Assembly (NCBI GenBank): GCA_030433215.1
Contig: JAUIMC010000008.1
Span: 1 to 64,000 of the forward strand
Direction of reading: 5' to 3'
Origin: Alphaproteobacteria bacterium
Lineage (GTDB): Bacteria; Pseudomonadota; Alphaproteobacteria; Caulobacterales; Parvularculaceae
DNA length: 64,000 bases
The position numbers were made by a program, and so were the translations under genes. The notes under the pieces were generated by a model that saw nothing but the letters and a program-made list of their open reading frames with translations, had not been told where the DNA came from and made no database searches. Of this stretch, positions 8,186 to 17,867 are shown in pieces; position 1 is the stretch's first letter, and the number at the start of each line of letters is the position of its first letter.

Positions 8186-9078
8186 ATCTGATACGGAAAT
8201 TGCGAAAGGTCGACGGGCGTCAGGCTTTGCAGCCGGCGGTTGCTCTCGGCGAAGCGTCCCTCGAGAAGCGCCGCGATCTTTTCCTCGTCCTTTTTCTTGC
8301 ATGCATCCTGCCAGCTTTTCGGCGCGCGCTTGTCGATGCGCGCGGCCTGGCGAGAGACAAAAGACCGTTGCCGGCGTTGGGTCGGATCGTAAGGCCAGAA
8401 CCGATTTAGCTGGCGCACCATCCGCGTGGTGCCCGCCTTGGCGCTCTGGTAAACCGGCGCCTTCTCACACTGAAGCAGTTGGTCATTGCCGAGAAAGGCC
8501 GCGAGATTTCCGACGACCTCTCCCCCGTTCATTGCTTCAAGCGGGAGCGCCAGCACGCGTTCCCGCCCGAACAGGTCGGCATAGGCGCCGATGAGTTCGT
8601 CATACCGCAAAAATTCATGCGGACAGAACGGGCGATACCCGGGCGCGACGCCGTCCGCCCCGATATAGGCGTCGATCGGCGTCAGGCCGCCGCGCCTGAC
8701 ATGTTCGCGCCAGGCGGAATTTGCGTAAGCCTCCTGTGCGCGGAAAAGGACGATGACGCGCGCGCCGGGGAACGTCGCAGCGAGGCGCTCCGCAGTTTCA
8801 AAGCCGTCATAGCGACCGACGATAGGGTCGCCGGCGAGCGCCTCGTGACTGATGACCGGGCGTCCGCTCTTCCCGGCGCATGCGGACGAAAAATCATCCC
8901 AGATCTTTTCGGGATCGAAAGACGGTTTGGGCGTCAGGACAAAATGTTCGACCGCAGTGTTCGCATGCGTCGCCCATGGCGTCTGAAAGCCGAAGTCAGC
9001 GGTGAACACGCGGCGCTGGAGCCACGTGCTGGCCACTTTCGGATAACCGATATGGAGAATGACGTCGGAAGTCTGCAC
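8182..9078 (-). CDS. Sulfotransferase family protein
   Basis: A 298-residue protein with the two PAPS-binding signatures of sulfotransferases: an N-terminal 5'-phosphosulfate loop (HIGYPKVASTW, about residues 9-19) and a 3'-phosphate block (VIVLFRAQEAYANSAWREH near the middle) with the Arg and Ser. It would transfer sulfate from PAPS to a hydroxyl group of a sugar or lipid. I place the start at a GTG (9078) with AAGG upstream, just before the loop; an in-frame TTG at 9114 would add 12 residues. No glycan operon surrounds it, so the acceptor is unknown. Confidence 0.75.
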   Translation of the reverse strand: MQTSDVILHIGYPKVASTWLQRRVFTADFGFQTPWATHANTAVEHFVLTPKPSFDPEKIWDDFSSACAGKSGRPVISHEALAGDPIVGRYDGFETAERLAATFPGARVIVLFRAQEAYANSAWREHVRRGGLTPIDAYIGADGVAPGYRPFCPHEFLRYDELIGAYADLFGRERVLALPLEAMNGGEVVGNLAAFLGNDQLLQCEKAPVYQSAKAGTTRMVRQLNRFWPYDPTQRRQRSFVSRQAARIDKRAPKSWQDACKKKDEEKIAALLEGRFAESNRRLQSLTPVDLSQFPYQI

Positions 9079-9241
9079 GAGGGCCAGCCTTGTCCTTTTC
9101 GCGGCGTCCGGCAAGCCGGGGCGCGCGTTTATAGGACGGCTTTATGAACAAAGCCTCACATCGGGCGGCGCGCGTCAGGGGCCTCAGATCGGACCGGCCT
9201 GGCGCAGCGCGCAATCGCGCCGCGCCATCTAGCGCTCCGGC

Positions 9242-9604
9242 TTACCAGTAGCGTTCGGTCTTGTAATAGTCATAGGCCGCGTCGCGGGCGCCGAGGCCGT
9301 CATTTTCGGTCAGCTCGTGCAGCGAATCTTTCGGCGCCTGTTCGAGCTGCTCTTTTGTGTAAGGCACGACATAGCCGCCCTTGTCTTTCTCGAAATTCAG
9401 GCTGGCCCAGGGGATCGGATGAAACTTTTCGCCGAGCCCGAGAAAGCCGCCGAACCCGACGATCCCGAACATGATGTTGTTCGTGGTCTTGTCGAGCATG
9501 ACGTCTTCGATTTCGCCAATCTGGTCGCCCGCCGTATTGTAAACCGGCGTGCCGATGACGCGCGACGCGCGAATGGCGGTTGTATGTCCGGTTGCTGTGG
9601 GCAT
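9242..9604 (-). CDS. PRC-barrel domain protein
   Basis: A 120-residue cytosolic protein with one PRC-barrel domain. IRASRVIGTPVYNTAGDQIG opens the barrel near residues 10-29, followed by GEIEDVMLDKTTNNIMFGIV. Such single-domain proteins are frequent in general-stress regulons of alphaproteobacteria; some help RNA handling, most have no known partner. The second ATG (9604) is preferred because AAGGAG sits six bases before it, while the ATG at 9610 directly abuts that motif. An EcfG-like promoter (9637-9662) lies immediately upstream, supporting stress induction. The gene is divergent from the cupin gene. Confidence 0.85.
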   Translation of the reverse strand: MPTATGHTTAIRASRVIGTPVYNTAGDQIGEIEDVMLDKTTNNIMFGIVGFGGFLGLGEKFHPIPWASLNFEKDKGGYVVPYTKEQLEQAPKDSLHELTENDGLGARDAAYDYYKTERYW

Positions 9605-9636
9605 ACTCATCTCCTTGATGGTGGTGACGTCAGGGC

Positions 9637-9662
9637 AACAGCGGGCTGCGGTTCTTCGTTCC
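9637..9662 (-). promoter_or_regulatory. EcfG-like promoter of the PRC-barrel gene
   Basis: Read on the minus strand: GGAAC (9662-9658), a 17-base spacer, then TGTT (9640-9637). It differs from the GGAAC-N16/17-CGTT consensus by one base in the -10 element. It sits 33 bases upstream of the PRC-barrel start. Confidence 0.5.
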
Positions 9663-9713
9663 GGCCGCCTCGCGCTTTTCAGCGAATGTTCATGAACGAC
9701 GAAGGGTGACGTC

Positions 9714-10079
9714 ATGGCTGTAAAAAAGATCAATATCCCCGAGGCTTTCGATCATATTCACGAATGTTGGTCGCCGCACATTGCGGCGCGCGTCAACGGA
9801 CAGGAAGTGCGCATCGCGAAGATCGACGGCGCCTTCGAGTGGCATCGTCACGAGGGCGTCGAGGAAGCCTTCTTCGTCGTCAAAGGTTCTTTCACCATGC
9901 GTTTCCGGGATGAAGACGTGACGCTGGAGGAGGGCGACTTTCTCACCGTGCCCGCCGGCGTCGAGCACATGCCGGTCGCGGAAAAGGAATGCTGGATCAT
10001 GATGGTCGAAAGCGCCGGCACGCTGAATACCGGCGATCATGTCTCCGAGCGGACGAAGACCGATCTGCCCGAGCTTTGA
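9714..10079 (+). CDS. Cupin-domain protein
   Basis: A 121-residue single cupin. Motif 1 is seen as WHRHEGVEEAFFVVKG (about residues 43-58) with two metal-binding His and a Glu. Motif 2 is seen as EGDFLTVPAGVEHMP (about 73-87) with the third His. It is probably a metal-dependent small-molecule binding protein or enzyme of the mannose-6-phosphate-isomerase-like cupin type. It is divergent from the stress-type PRC-barrel gene and convergent with the DUF1206 gene. The substrate is not inferable. Confidence 0.82.
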   Translation: MAVKKINIPEAFDHIHECWSPHIAARVNGQEVRIAKIDGAFEWHRHEGVEEAFFVVKGSFTMRFRDEDVTLEEGDFLTVPAGVEHMPVAEKECWIMMVESAGTLNTGDHVSERTKTDLPEL

Positions 10080-10093
10080 GCCGGAAAAGAAAA

Positions 10094-10120
10094 AAGCCGC
10101 GCGGGAAGTCCGCGCGGCTT
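10094..10120 (-). terminator. Intrinsic terminator, probably for the DUF1206 gene (possibly bidirectional)
   Basis: A perfect 11-bp stem (AAGCCGCGCGG at 10094-10104 paired with 10110-10120) with a 5-base loop. On the minus strand it is followed by a run of T interrupted once (plus strand A-run at 10087-10095), so it best stops transcripts of the DUF1206 gene. It sits 14 bases after the cupin stop and may also act on the plus strand. Confidence 0.75.
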
Positions 10121-10261
10121 GAAGTCGGGAGGGGCTATAAAGCATGAGCTTTCAGCGCGCTCTCTCTTGCAGGGGAATGTTGCGCCGGCGCGACCGTTTC
10201 GTGACAGTTTGGTGGCGAAGGGCTTTCGGCCGTGCGGCCGGCGGTCGCACCGCGCATCCAA

Positions 10262-11077
10262 TCAGGAAAGCGCGGCGGGAAAGTCGCCCCGGGACAGCGA
10301 CAGCGGCGCGCGATAGGCGGCGAGCACAAAGCAATAAAGCGAGAACGCCACCATGCCGGCGCCCGAAAGACCGAGCAGGGTGCGCCCGAAGGGCTGGGTT
10401 TCCAGAAGCGTCAGCGCTTCGCCAAGCCCGACCGCGTGCTCGGGATTGGTGGTCAATCCCGCATAGGCGATCATGCCGCCGATGATCAGCAGCACGAAAC
10501 CATGGGCGGCAAGGCCGAAGCGGACGAGCGGAGCAAGGCGGCGGGTGGTCTCGGTCTCGCGCAGATCGATGCGGAAGGTCCGCGCGCCCGATTTGTAGAA
10601 GAAATACAGCCCGACCCCGATGGCGATCATCCCCGCGAGCGCCACCGCCCAGCGTCCGAAGGGCGCGCCCATGACGGTCGCGCTCCAGTTCGCGGCGGTA
10701 TTGTCGTCGGCCTTGGCGCCCTTGATCATGATGGTGACCGCCGTCGCGCTCAAAAAAACATGAGAGGCGCCGGAGAAAAATTTGGTCAGCCGCGAGCCGA
10801 GGCCGCGGGCGTGATCGCCCTCGTCTTCGAGATCGAAGGCGGCGTCGGCGAAGCGCCAGAGGGCGAAAGCGAGGAGGCCGAGCGCCACGAAACCGACGAG
10901 GGCGATGCCGAAAGGCTGGCGGACCAGATAGTTAAGCGCGCCCGTGGCGCCTTCCGCCTCGCCGCCATTGATCGCGGCGAAGACCGCGAGGACGCCGATC
11001 AGCAGGTAAACGAGCCCGCGGGCGCTATATCCGGTGCGCATGGCGCTCTCGAGCGCGGCGTTCTTTTTTTCATGCAT
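10262..11077 (-). CDS. DUF1206 family membrane protein
   Basis: A 271-residue inner-membrane protein made of three DUF1206 repeats of two helices each. Repeat starts are recognisable at TGYSARGLVYLLIGVLAVFAA, in the middle block beginning SGASHVFLSATAVTI, and at RFGLAAHGFVLLIIGGMIAY. The function of the family is unknown; it recurs in stress-related contexts. Here an EcfG-like promoter (11107-11132) lies 29 bases upstream of the ATG, and a strong terminator follows at 10094-10120, so it is probably a single-gene unit. It is the last of five genes that separate sucC from sucD. Confidence 0.85.
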   Translation of the reverse strand: MHEKKNAALESAMRTGYSARGLVYLLIGVLAVFAAINGGEAEGATGALNYLVRQPFGIALVGFVALGLLAFALWRFADAAFDLEDEGDHARGLGSRLTKFFSGASHVFLSATAVTIMIKGAKADDNTAANWSATVMGAPFGRWAVALAGMIAIGVGLYFFYKSGARTFRIDLRETETTRRLAPLVRFGLAAHGFVLLIIGGMIAYAGLTTNPEHAVGLGEALTLLETQPFGRTLLGLSGAGMVAFSLYCFVLAAYRAPLSLSRGDFPAALS

Positions 11078-11106
11078 GAGGGGCCATCCTGGCTCACCTG
11101 GGCCTT

Positions 11107-11132
11107 AACAGCGCCGCTGGCCGTCCGGTTCC
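11107..11132 (-). promoter_or_regulatory. EcfG-like promoter of the DUF1206 gene
   Basis: Minus strand GGAAC (11132-11128), 17-base spacer, TGTT (11110-11107). This is the same one-base variant of the EcfG consensus as at the PRC-barrel gene, correctly oriented and 29 bases from the start codon. Confidence 0.5.
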
Positions 11133-11220
11133 GCAAGAAAACGGGGCTCCGCCATTGCCGCCGCCGACCAGCTTGGCTAGGAGAGGCCAACTTCCGGCTT
11201 CAAGTTTGAGAATCCCATCC

Positions 11221-12120
11221 ATGTCCATTCTGATCGACAAGAACACCAAGGTCATCTGCCAGGGCCTGACTGGCAAGACCGGCAGCTTCCACACCGAGCA
11301 GGCGATCGCCTACGGCACCAAAATGGTCGGCGGCGTGACGCCGGGCAAAGGCGGGTCGACCTGGGAGGCCGGGGAGCCCGCAAAAGGCAAGACCCTTCCC
11401 GTTTTCGACACGGTCGCCGAGGCGCGCGAGAAGACCGGCGCTGACGCATCGGTGATCTATGTGCCGCCCCCCTTCGCGGCGGATTCGATCCTTGAGGCTG
11501 TGGCGGCTGAAATCCCGCTTGTTATCTGCATCACCGAGGGCATCCCGGTGCTCGACATGGTGAAGGTCAAGCGGGCCCTCGACGGCTCCAAGACCCGCCT
11601 GGTCGGTCCCAACTGCCCTGGCGTCATCACCCCGGACGAGTGCAAGATCGGGATCATGCCGGGCCATATCCACCGCAAGGGCCATGTTGGCGTCATCTCC
11701 CGCTCGGGCACGCTCACCTATGAGGCGGTGCACCAGACGACGGCCGCCGGGCTTGGCCAGTCGACCTGCGTCGGGATCGGCGGCGACCCGGTCAAAGGCA
11801 CCGATTTCATCGAAGTTCTCGACATGTTTCTTCACGATGACGAGACCCACTCGATCATCATGATCGGCGAGATCGGCGGTTCAGCCGAGGCCGATGCGGC
11901 CAAATTCCTGGCGAGCCACAAGATAAAGAAGCCCACTGTGGGCTTTATCGCCGGCGTCACGGCCCCTCCGGGCCGGCGCATGGGCCATGCCGGGGCGCTG
12001 GTTTCGGGCGCTGACGACACCGCCGCGGCGAAGATCGATGCCATGAAATCGGCCGGCGTCGCGGTCTCGCCCACGCCGGCTGCGATGGGCCGGACGCTTC
12101 TTGAAGTTCTCAAAAAATAA
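11221..12120 (+). CDS. sucD: Succinyl-CoA synthetase alpha subunit
   Basis: A 299-residue alpha subunit of succinyl-CoA ligase. The N-terminal CoA-binding fold begins [31 protein letters not shown] and [12 protein letters not shown] follow, and the phospho-histidine sits in [13 protein letters not shown] near the C-terminus. It partners with SucC, encoded 3.5 kb upstream. An in-frame ATG further upstream (11155) would add 22 residues outside the family. It is followed by sucA and sucB in the same direction, so it heads the TCA operon. Ribosome-binding site is weak (GAGA). Confidence 0.97.
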   Translation: MSILIDKNTKVICQGLTGKTGSFHTEQAIAYGTKMVGGVTPGKGGSTWEAGEPAKGKTLPVFDTVAEAREKTGADASVIYVPPPFAADSILEAVAAEIPLVICITEGIPVLDMVKVKRALDGSKTRLVGPNCPGVITPDECKIGIMPGHIHRKGHVGVISRSGTLTYEAVHQTTAAGLGQSTCVGIGGDPVKGTDFIEVLDMFLHDDETHSIIMIGEIGGSAEADAAKFLASHKIKKPTVGFIAGVTAPPGRRMGHAGALVSGADDTAAAKIDAMKSAGVAVSPTPAAMGRTLLEVLKK

Positions 12121-12222
12121 ATGATTTTATCGTTAAAGGGCGGGTCCAATAGAGATTGAAACGCGCGCAGGTTGGCGTATCTAGGGTGCTATCGTCACAA
12201 GGGCGTAAAGACGGACAGGGTC

Positions 12223-15189
12223 ATGGCCAAAGACGGGAATGCTCCCGCAGCTCCGGCGGCAGGAAAGCCGGAAAATCAATCGGTTCTTTCGGGCGCCAAC
12301 GCGCAGTATCTTGAAGCGTTGTACGCCCGTTACGCAGCCAATCCGTCCTCGGTGAGCCCGGAATGGCGGGCCTTTTTCGAAAGCGAGAGCGACTCGGGGC
12401 CGGCATTTGAGGGCCCAAGCTGGGCGCGCGCCGACTGGCCGCCCAAGGTCAATGGCGAGATCACGGCGGCCCTTGACGGCGACTGGGCGGCGGTGGAGCC
12501 GCAATTAAGGGCGAAAATCGAAGAGCGCGCGGCGCTCAACCCCGCCGCGGCGCCGGGCGGCGACGTCCATCAGGCCACGAAAGATTCCCTGCGCGCGCTG
12601 ATGCTGATCCGCGCCTATCGTATTCGCGGCCATCTGATCGCCGATCTCGATCCCCTGGGTCTTCAGAAAAAGACGGTCCACCCCGAACTCGATCCCGCCT
12701 CGCTCGGCTTCACCGAAGCCGACATGGACCGGCCGATCTATATCGATTACGTGCTCGGCCTTGAAACGGCGACCCTGCGCGAGATACTAGACATTCTGCA
12801 ACGGACTTACTGCGGCACCTTCGCGGTCGAGTTCATGCACATCACCGACCCGGAACAAAAAGCCTGGCTGCAGCAGCGCATCGAAGGGCCGGACAAGGAC
12901 ATCACCTTCACCAAGGAAGGCAAGCGCGCCATCTACAACAAGCTGGTGGAGGCGGAAGGCTTCGAGCAATTCCTGCACACCAAATATACGGGCACCAAGC
13001 GCTTCGGCCTCGATGGCGGCGAGGCTATGGTCCCGGCGCTCGAGCAGATCATCAAGCGCGGCGGCGCCCTCGGCGTCAAAGAGATTGTCATCGGCATGCC
13101 GCATCGCGGCCGCTTGAACGTGCTCGCCGCGGTGATGGGCAAGCCCTATCACCACATCTTCCACGAGTTTCAGGGCGGCTCTGTGACGCCGGACGACGTC
13201 TCCGGCTCCGGCGATGTTAAATATCACCTCGGCGCCTCCTCCGACCGCGAATTCGACGGCAACAAGGTCCACCTGTCGCTGACCGCCAACCCCTCGCATC
13301 TCGAGGCGGTGAACCCGGTCGTCATCGGCAAGGCGCGCTCCAAGCAGGACCGCATCGAGGCGCCCGATCTCGACCAGCCGCGCACCCATGTGCTGCCGCT
13401 CTTGCTGCACGGCGACGCCGCCTTTGCCGGCCAGGGCGTTGTTGCTGAATGTTTCGGCCTTTCCGGGCTTCGCGGCTATCGCGCCGGCGGCACGATCCAT
13501 TTCATCGTCAACAACCAGATCGGTTTTACGACGAGCCCGAAATTCTCGCGGTCCTCGCCTTATCCGTCTGACGTGGCGAAGATGGTCGAGGCGCCGATCT
13601 TCCATGTAAATGGCGACGACCCGGAGGCGGTGGTTTACGCCGCGAAGGTCGCGACGGAGTTTCGTCAGAAATTCGCCGCCGACGTCGTCATCGACATGTT
13701 CTGCTACCGCCGCTTCGGCCACAATGAAGGCGACGAGCCGGGCTTCACCCAGCCGAACATGTACAAGAAGATCCGCAAGCTGGAGACGACCCAGGCGGTT
13801 TATGCGCGACGCATGGTCGAGGAGGGCATCCTCAGCAAGGGCGATGTCGAGGCGGAAAAATCGAAATTCCGCGAATTCCTCGACAGCGAATTCGCTGCGG
13901 CGGAAAGTTTCAAGCCCAACAAGGCCGACTGGCTCGACGGACAATGGTCGGGTTTCGTGCCGCCGGTGGACGACGACCGCCGCGGCGACACGGCGATCGA
14001 GCTTGAAGAGCTGAAAGACATCGGCTCATCGCTCACGCGCTTTCCCAAGACCTTCAATATCCACAAGACGCTCTCGCGCATCCTCGAACAGAAAAAGAAA
14101 ATGTTCGACAGCGGTGAGGGGATCGACTGGGCGACGGCGGAAGCGCTGGCCTTTGGCTCGCTGGTCAAGGAAGGGTTCGGCGTGCGCCTGTCCGGTCAGG
14201 ATTCGCGCCGCGGTACCTTCTCCCAGCGTCATGCGGTCTTCATCGATCAGGAGACGGAGAAAACCTACACGCCGCTCAACCATTTGCATAACGCCGAAGC
14301 GACCTTTGAGGCGCATGATTCGAACCTCTCCGAATTTGCGGTGATGGGCTTCGAATATGGCTATTCCCTCGCCAATCCGAAATTCCTGGTGCTCTGGGAA
14401 GGCCAGTTCGGCGATTTCGCGAACGGCGCGCAGGTCATCATCGACCAGTTCATTTCCTCCGGCGAGCGCAAATGGCTGCGCATGTGCGGTCTCGTTCTCC
14501 TCTTGCCCCATGGCTATGAAGGCCAGGGGCCGGAACACTCTTCGGCGCGGCTCGAGCGCTTCCTGCAATTATGCGCGCAGGACAACATGCAAGTCGCGAA
14601 CTGCACGACCCCGGCGAATTACTTCCATATTCTGCGCCGTCAGATGCGCCGCAATTTCCGCAAGCCGCTCATCCTGATGACGCCGAAATCGCTGCTGCGG
14701 CACAAGAAATGCGTTTCCTCGCTCGACGAGATGGGCCCCGGTTCGTCCTTCCACCGGGTGTTGTGGGATGACGCCGAATACCGTCCCGGCTCCACGGTGA
14801 AGCTGGTCGCCGATTCGAAGATCAAGCGCGTCGTGATCTGTTCGGGCAAGGTCTATTACGACCTTCTCGAAGAACGCGAAAATCGCGGGATCAATGACGT
14901 CTACCTCCTGCGCGTCGAGCAGTTTTATCCGTTCCCGGCGATGTCGCTCATCAACGAGCTGCAACGCTTCCGCAACGCGGAAATGGTCTGGTGCCAGGAA
15001 GAGCCGAAAAATATGGGCGCCTGGTTCTTCATGGAGCCGAATATCGAATGGACGCTCCAGCAGATCGACGCCAAACACAAACGCCCCCGCTATGTGGGCC
15101 GCGCCGCCGCGGCCTCGCCTGCGACCGGCCTGATGAGCCGTCACAAGCAGGAACTTGCAGAATTTATGGATGATGCGCTCACGCTGTAG
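12223..15189 (+). CDS. sucA: 2-oxoglutarate dehydrogenase E1 component
   Basis: A 988-residue thiamine-diphosphate-dependent E1 of the 2-oxoglutarate dehydrogenase complex, close to the usual length. The N-terminal E2-docking part ([18 protein letters not shown]) precedes the catalytic core with [12 protein letters not shown] and [13 protein letters not shown], a transketolase-like domain ([20 protein letters not shown]) and the C-terminal domain. It decarboxylates 2-oxoglutarate and hands the succinyl group to the lipoyl arm of SucB. The ATG at 12223 is chosen over a TTG at 12172. It lies 102 bases after sucD, and sucB follows after 17 bases. Confidence 0.97.
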   Translation: MAKDGNAPAAPAAGKPENQSVLSGANAQYLEALYARYAANPSSVSPEWRAFFESESDSGPAFEGPSWARADWPPKVNGEITAALDGDWAAVEPQLRAKIEERAALNPAAAPGGDVHQATKDSLRALMLIRAYRIRGHLIADLDPLGLQKKTVHPELDPASLGFTEADMDRPIYIDYVLGLETATLREILDILQRTYCGTFAVEFMHITDPEQKAWLQQRIEGPDKDITFTKEGKRAIYNKLVEAEGFEQFLHTKYTGTKRFGLDGGEAMVPALEQIIKRGGALGVKEIVIGMPHRGRLNVLAAVMGKPYHHIFHEFQGGSVTPDDVSGSGDVKYHLGASSDREFDGNKVHLSLTANPSHLEAVNPVVIGKARSKQDRIEAPDLDQPRTHVLPLLLHGDAAFAGQGVVAECFGLSGLRGYRAGGTIHFIVNNQIGFTTSPKFSRSSPYPSDVAKMVEAPIFHVNGDDPEAVVYAAKVATEFRQKFAADVVIDMFCYRRFGHNEGDEPGFTQPNMYKKIRKLETTQAVYARRMVEEGILSKGDVEAEKSKFREFLDSEFAAAESFKPNKADWLDGQWSGFVPPVDDDRRGDTAIELEELKDIGSSLTRFPKTFNIHKTLSRILEQKKKMFDSGEGIDWATAEALAFGSLVKEGFGVRLSGQDSRRGTFSQRHAVFIDQETEKTYTPLNHLHNAEATFEAHDSNLSEFAVMGFEYGYSLANPKFLVLWEGQFGDFANGAQVIIDQFISSGERKWLRMCGLVLLLPHGYEGQGPEHSSARLERFLQLCAQDNMQVANCTTPANYFHILRRQMRRNFRKPLILMTPKSLLRHKKCVSSLDEMGPGSSFHRVLWDDAEYRPGSTVKLVADSKIKRVVICSGKVYYDLLEERENRGINDVYLLRVEQFYPFPAMSLINELQRFRNAEMVWCQEEPKNMGAWFFMEPNIEWTLQQIDAKHKRPRYVGRAAAASPATGLMSRHKQELAEFMDDALTL

Positions 15190-15206
15190 CGCTGTTGGAG
15201 AAAAAC

Positions 15207-16694
15207 ATGGCCACCGAAATCCGCGTTCCGACGCTCGGCGAATCCGTCACCGAAGCGACGATTGCGAAATGGATGAAGAACGAAGGCGACGAGGTGTTCG
15301 CCGACGAACCGATTGTCGAGCTTGAGACCGACAAGGTCTCGGTGGAGGTGCCGGCCCCGGCGGGCGGGGTGATCTCGTCGATCGCCGCCAAGGAAGGCGA
15401 CACGGTGGAAGTCGATGCGCTGCTCGGCGCCATCGAGGAAGGCGCCGCCGCGGCGCCGAAAAAAGCCCAGCCGAAAAAGGAAGCCCCGTCTCATGAAGGC
15501 GAAAAGGTCGAGGTCAAAGTGCCGGCCTCGGGCGAAAGCGTCACCGAGGCCGATATCGGCGAATGGCTGAAAAAGGAAGGCGACCGGGTCGAGCTCGACG
15601 AGCCGCTGGTCAGCCTCGAAACCGACAAGGCCGCCATGGACGTGCCGTCCCCGGCGGCGGGCGTCCTGCAGGAAATCCGCTCCAAGGAAGGCGACACGGT
15701 CGAGGTCGGCGCCGTTCTGGCGGTGATTGTCACCGGCGACGCGCCGACGAAAGGCAATGGCGCGGCGGCGCCTGCGTCAACTCAGGCTGCTGATCAATCC
15801 GAAGATAAAGCGCCTGCCGCCAGTTCCAATGAAGCGCTGTCGCCGGCGCCGCGCCGGGTCGTCGCCGAGCGCGGGCTTGATGCTTCCGCCATCGAAGGCA
15901 CCGGCAAGGGCGGGCGCGTCACCAAGGCCGACGCCCTGAAAGCTGAAGTCAAACCGCAGCAGGCCAAAGCCCCGAGCGCGCCGAAAGAGCTGGGGCCGCG
16001 CGAGGAGCGGGTGAAAATGTCCCGCCTGCGCCAGACCATCGCCCGGCGCCTGAAAGAGGCGCAGGACACGGCGGCGATGCTAACCACCTTTAACGACGTC
16101 GACATGACGGCGGTGATGGAGCTGCGCAATCAGTACAAGGACCTTTTCGACAAGAAGCACGGCATCAAGCTCGGCTTCATGTCCTTCTTCGTCAAGGCCT
16201 GCGTTCATGCGCTGAAAGAGGTGCCGGACGTCAATGCGGAAATCGACGGAAACGACATCATCTACAAGAACCATTACGATATCGGCGTCGCCGTGGGCTC
16301 CGACAAAGGGCTCGTCGTGCCGGTGCTGCGCGACGCGGACCTCAAATCCATGGCCGATATCGAGCTTGAGATCGCCGATTTCGGCAAGCGCGCGCGCTCG
16401 GGCGAATTGAAGCTCGAGGAGATGCAGGGCGGCACCTTCACCATCTCGAATGGCGGGGTCTACGGCTCGCTGCTGTCGACGCCGATCCTCAACCAGCCGC
16501 AGTCTGGCATTCTCGGCATGCACCGCATCGAGGAGCGCCCCATCGCGCGCAATGGCGAAGTCATTATCCGTCCGATGATGTATCTCGCCATGTCGTATGA
16601 TCACCGCATCGTCGACGGCAAGGGCGCGGTCACCTTCCTCGTGCGCGTGAAGGAAAATCTCGAAGACCCGCAGCGTCTGCTGCTCGATCTTTAG
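15207..16694 (+). CDS. sucB: Dihydrolipoamide succinyltransferase (E2 of 2-oxoglutarate dehydrogenase) with two lipoyl domains
   Basis: A 495-residue E2. Two lipoyl domains are visible: residues 2-78 with Lys43 in ETDKVSVEV, and residues 100-176 with Lys141 in [10 protein letters not shown] peripheral subunit-binding domain follows ([14 protein letters not shown] ... [12 protein letters not shown], about 212-247), then the catalytic domain ending in [13 protein letters not shown]. Classical SucB has one lipoyl domain and about 405 residues; the duplication accounts for the extra length. GGAG six bases before the ATG at 15207 fixes the start. It is the last gene of sucD-sucA-sucB; lpd is 1.2 kb further on. 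Confidence 0.96.
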   Translation: MATEIRVPTLGESVTEATIAKWMKNEGDEVFADEPIVELETDKVSVEVPAPAGGVISSIAAKEGDTVEVDALLGAIEEGAAAAPKKAQPKKEAPSHEGEKVEVKVPASGESVTEADIGEWLKKEGDRVELDEPLVSLETDKAAMDVPSPAAGVLQEIRSKEGDTVEVGAVLAVIVTGDAPTKGNGAAAPASTQAADQSEDKAPAASSNEALSPAPRRVVAERGLDASAIEGTGKGGRVTKADALKAEVKPQQAKAPSAPKELGPREERVKMSRLRQTIARRLKEAQDTAAMLTTFNDVDMTAVMELRNQYKDLFDKKHGIKLGFMSFFVKACVHALKEVPDVNAEIDGNDIIYKNHYDIGVAVGSDKGLVVPVLRDADLKSMADIELEIADFGKRARSGELKLEEMQGGTFTISNGGVYGSLLSTPILNQPQSGILGMHRIEERPIARNGEVIIRPMMYLAMSYDHRIVDGKGAVTFLVRVKENLEDPQRLLLDL

Positions 16695-16699
16695 AGGCT

Positions 16700-17710
16700 T
16701 CAGAACGACATCCAGGCGCCGGCCCCGTAAAGGGCGGCGATGCTGACGCCTTCGAACCCGACATTGCCGGGGCCGTGACGCTCGCGCGCGAGCATCCCCA
16801 GAATAATGAGCCCGGTCATGGCGATGGCGACGGCGATCCAGAACGCCTGGCGGTCGCTCATGGCGTGATAGATCGACCCTTGGCGGTAGGCCATGTCGGA
16901 TGCGGCGATGAAGAGGGTGTCAAAGGCGTTGCCGCCGAGAATCCCGCCGATGGCGAGCCGCACCGCGCCGCGCCGGACGGCCGCGATAGTCACGACAAGT
17001 TCCGGGGTCGAGGTCGCGATGGCGATGAAAAAGACGCCGACGGCGGTCTCGGACATGCCGAAGCGCTCGATGAAAACCGTCCCCGCCTCCGCGACCGCCC
17101 AGCCGCAGGCGAGCGTCATCGCCGCGAGCCCCGCAAACCACACCCATAACATGCGCGTCGATTGCTTTTCGTCATCGGCGTCCTCGTCTTCGGACTTGGT
17201 CTCTTCGGTTTGTCGCGGCCGCCACATGGGCTGCGTTTTCGCGTGATCGGTGAGACGCACGACGAAAGCATAAGCAGCCAGCAAGACGACGCTGACCGGG
17301 TGAACGGCGAAGAATGAAATGTCCGGTCCGGCGCGCGCCAGGATGGTTAGCGCCAACATGATCATCAGCGCCGTGCCGTAGAAAATATTCTGGAGCGACG
17401 CGGCGGCGTGTTCGAGATTCGCCCGGCGATAGGCGATATCCGCGAACACCAGGAACAGCGTTTGCGCGGCGATGCCGCCGACGGCGTTCGAGACGGCGAG
17501 TTCCGCCGCGCCGCGCCAGGCGGTGAGCGTTGAGGCGGTGAGCCCCGGCAGCGAGGTCGCCGCGCCCAGAAATACGGCGCCGAAAAACGCCGCGCCAAGC
17601 CCCAGCCGCTGGCTCAAGGCGTCTGCAATGCGCGCAAGACGCGATCCGGCGATCATGATTACCGCGCCGGCAATGACAAAGGCTGCAAAAGGGGCTGCGC
17701 CGGAGAGCAT
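16700..17710 (-). CDS. Sodium/calcium exchanger family (CaCA) membrane protein
   Basis: A 336-residue antiporter-like protein with two inverted five-helix halves and an acidic cytosolic linker (ETKSEDEDADDEKQ, about residues 169-182). The two alpha-repeats are LGAATSLPGLTAS (48-60) and IATSTPELVVT (in the second half). In known Na+/Ca2+ exchangers both repeats carry a Ca-binding Glu after SLP/STP; here the first has Gly56 instead, so ion specificity is doubtful. It lies on the opposite strand between sucB and lpd, interrupting the usual gene order. Confidence 0.78.
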   Translation of the reverse strand: MLSGAAPFAAFVIAGAVIMIAGSRLARIADALSQRLGLGAAFFGAVFLGAATSLPGLTASTLTAWRGAAELAVSNAVGGIAAQTLFLVFADIAYRRANLEHAAASLQNIFYGTALMIMLALTILARAGPDISFFAVHPVSVVLLAAYAFVVRLTDHAKTQPMWRPRQTEETKSEDEDADDEKQSTRMLWVWFAGLAAMTLACGWAVAEAGTVFIERFGMSETAVGVFFIAIATSTPELVVTIAAVRRGAVRLAIGGILGGNAFDTLFIAASDMAYRQGSIYHAMSDRQAFWIAVAIAMTGLIILGMLARERHGPGNVGFEGVSIAALYGAGAWMSF

Positions 17711-17821
17711 GGGATATTAACAAATTTTGGGGAAATGGGTTCGCGGGGGCGTTTCCGCGTCAGCGGGCGCTGTTGACGCTCCGGCCCGCTGCGCCTAGGT
17801 CCAGCGGGAACTCATTTCGGT

Positions 17822-17848
17822 TCCGGCGCAGCCTGCGCCGGACTTTTT
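17822..17848 (+). terminator. Terminator-like hairpin in the lpd leader
   Basis: A perfect 9-bp stem (17822-17830 with 17834-17842), 3-base loop, followed by CTTTTTA. It points along the plus strand and ends about 20 bases before the lpd ATG, so it either stops readthrough from upstream or acts as an attenuator of lpd. Confidence 0.65.
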
Positions 17849-17867
17849 ATGACGAACCGAGGAAGAC

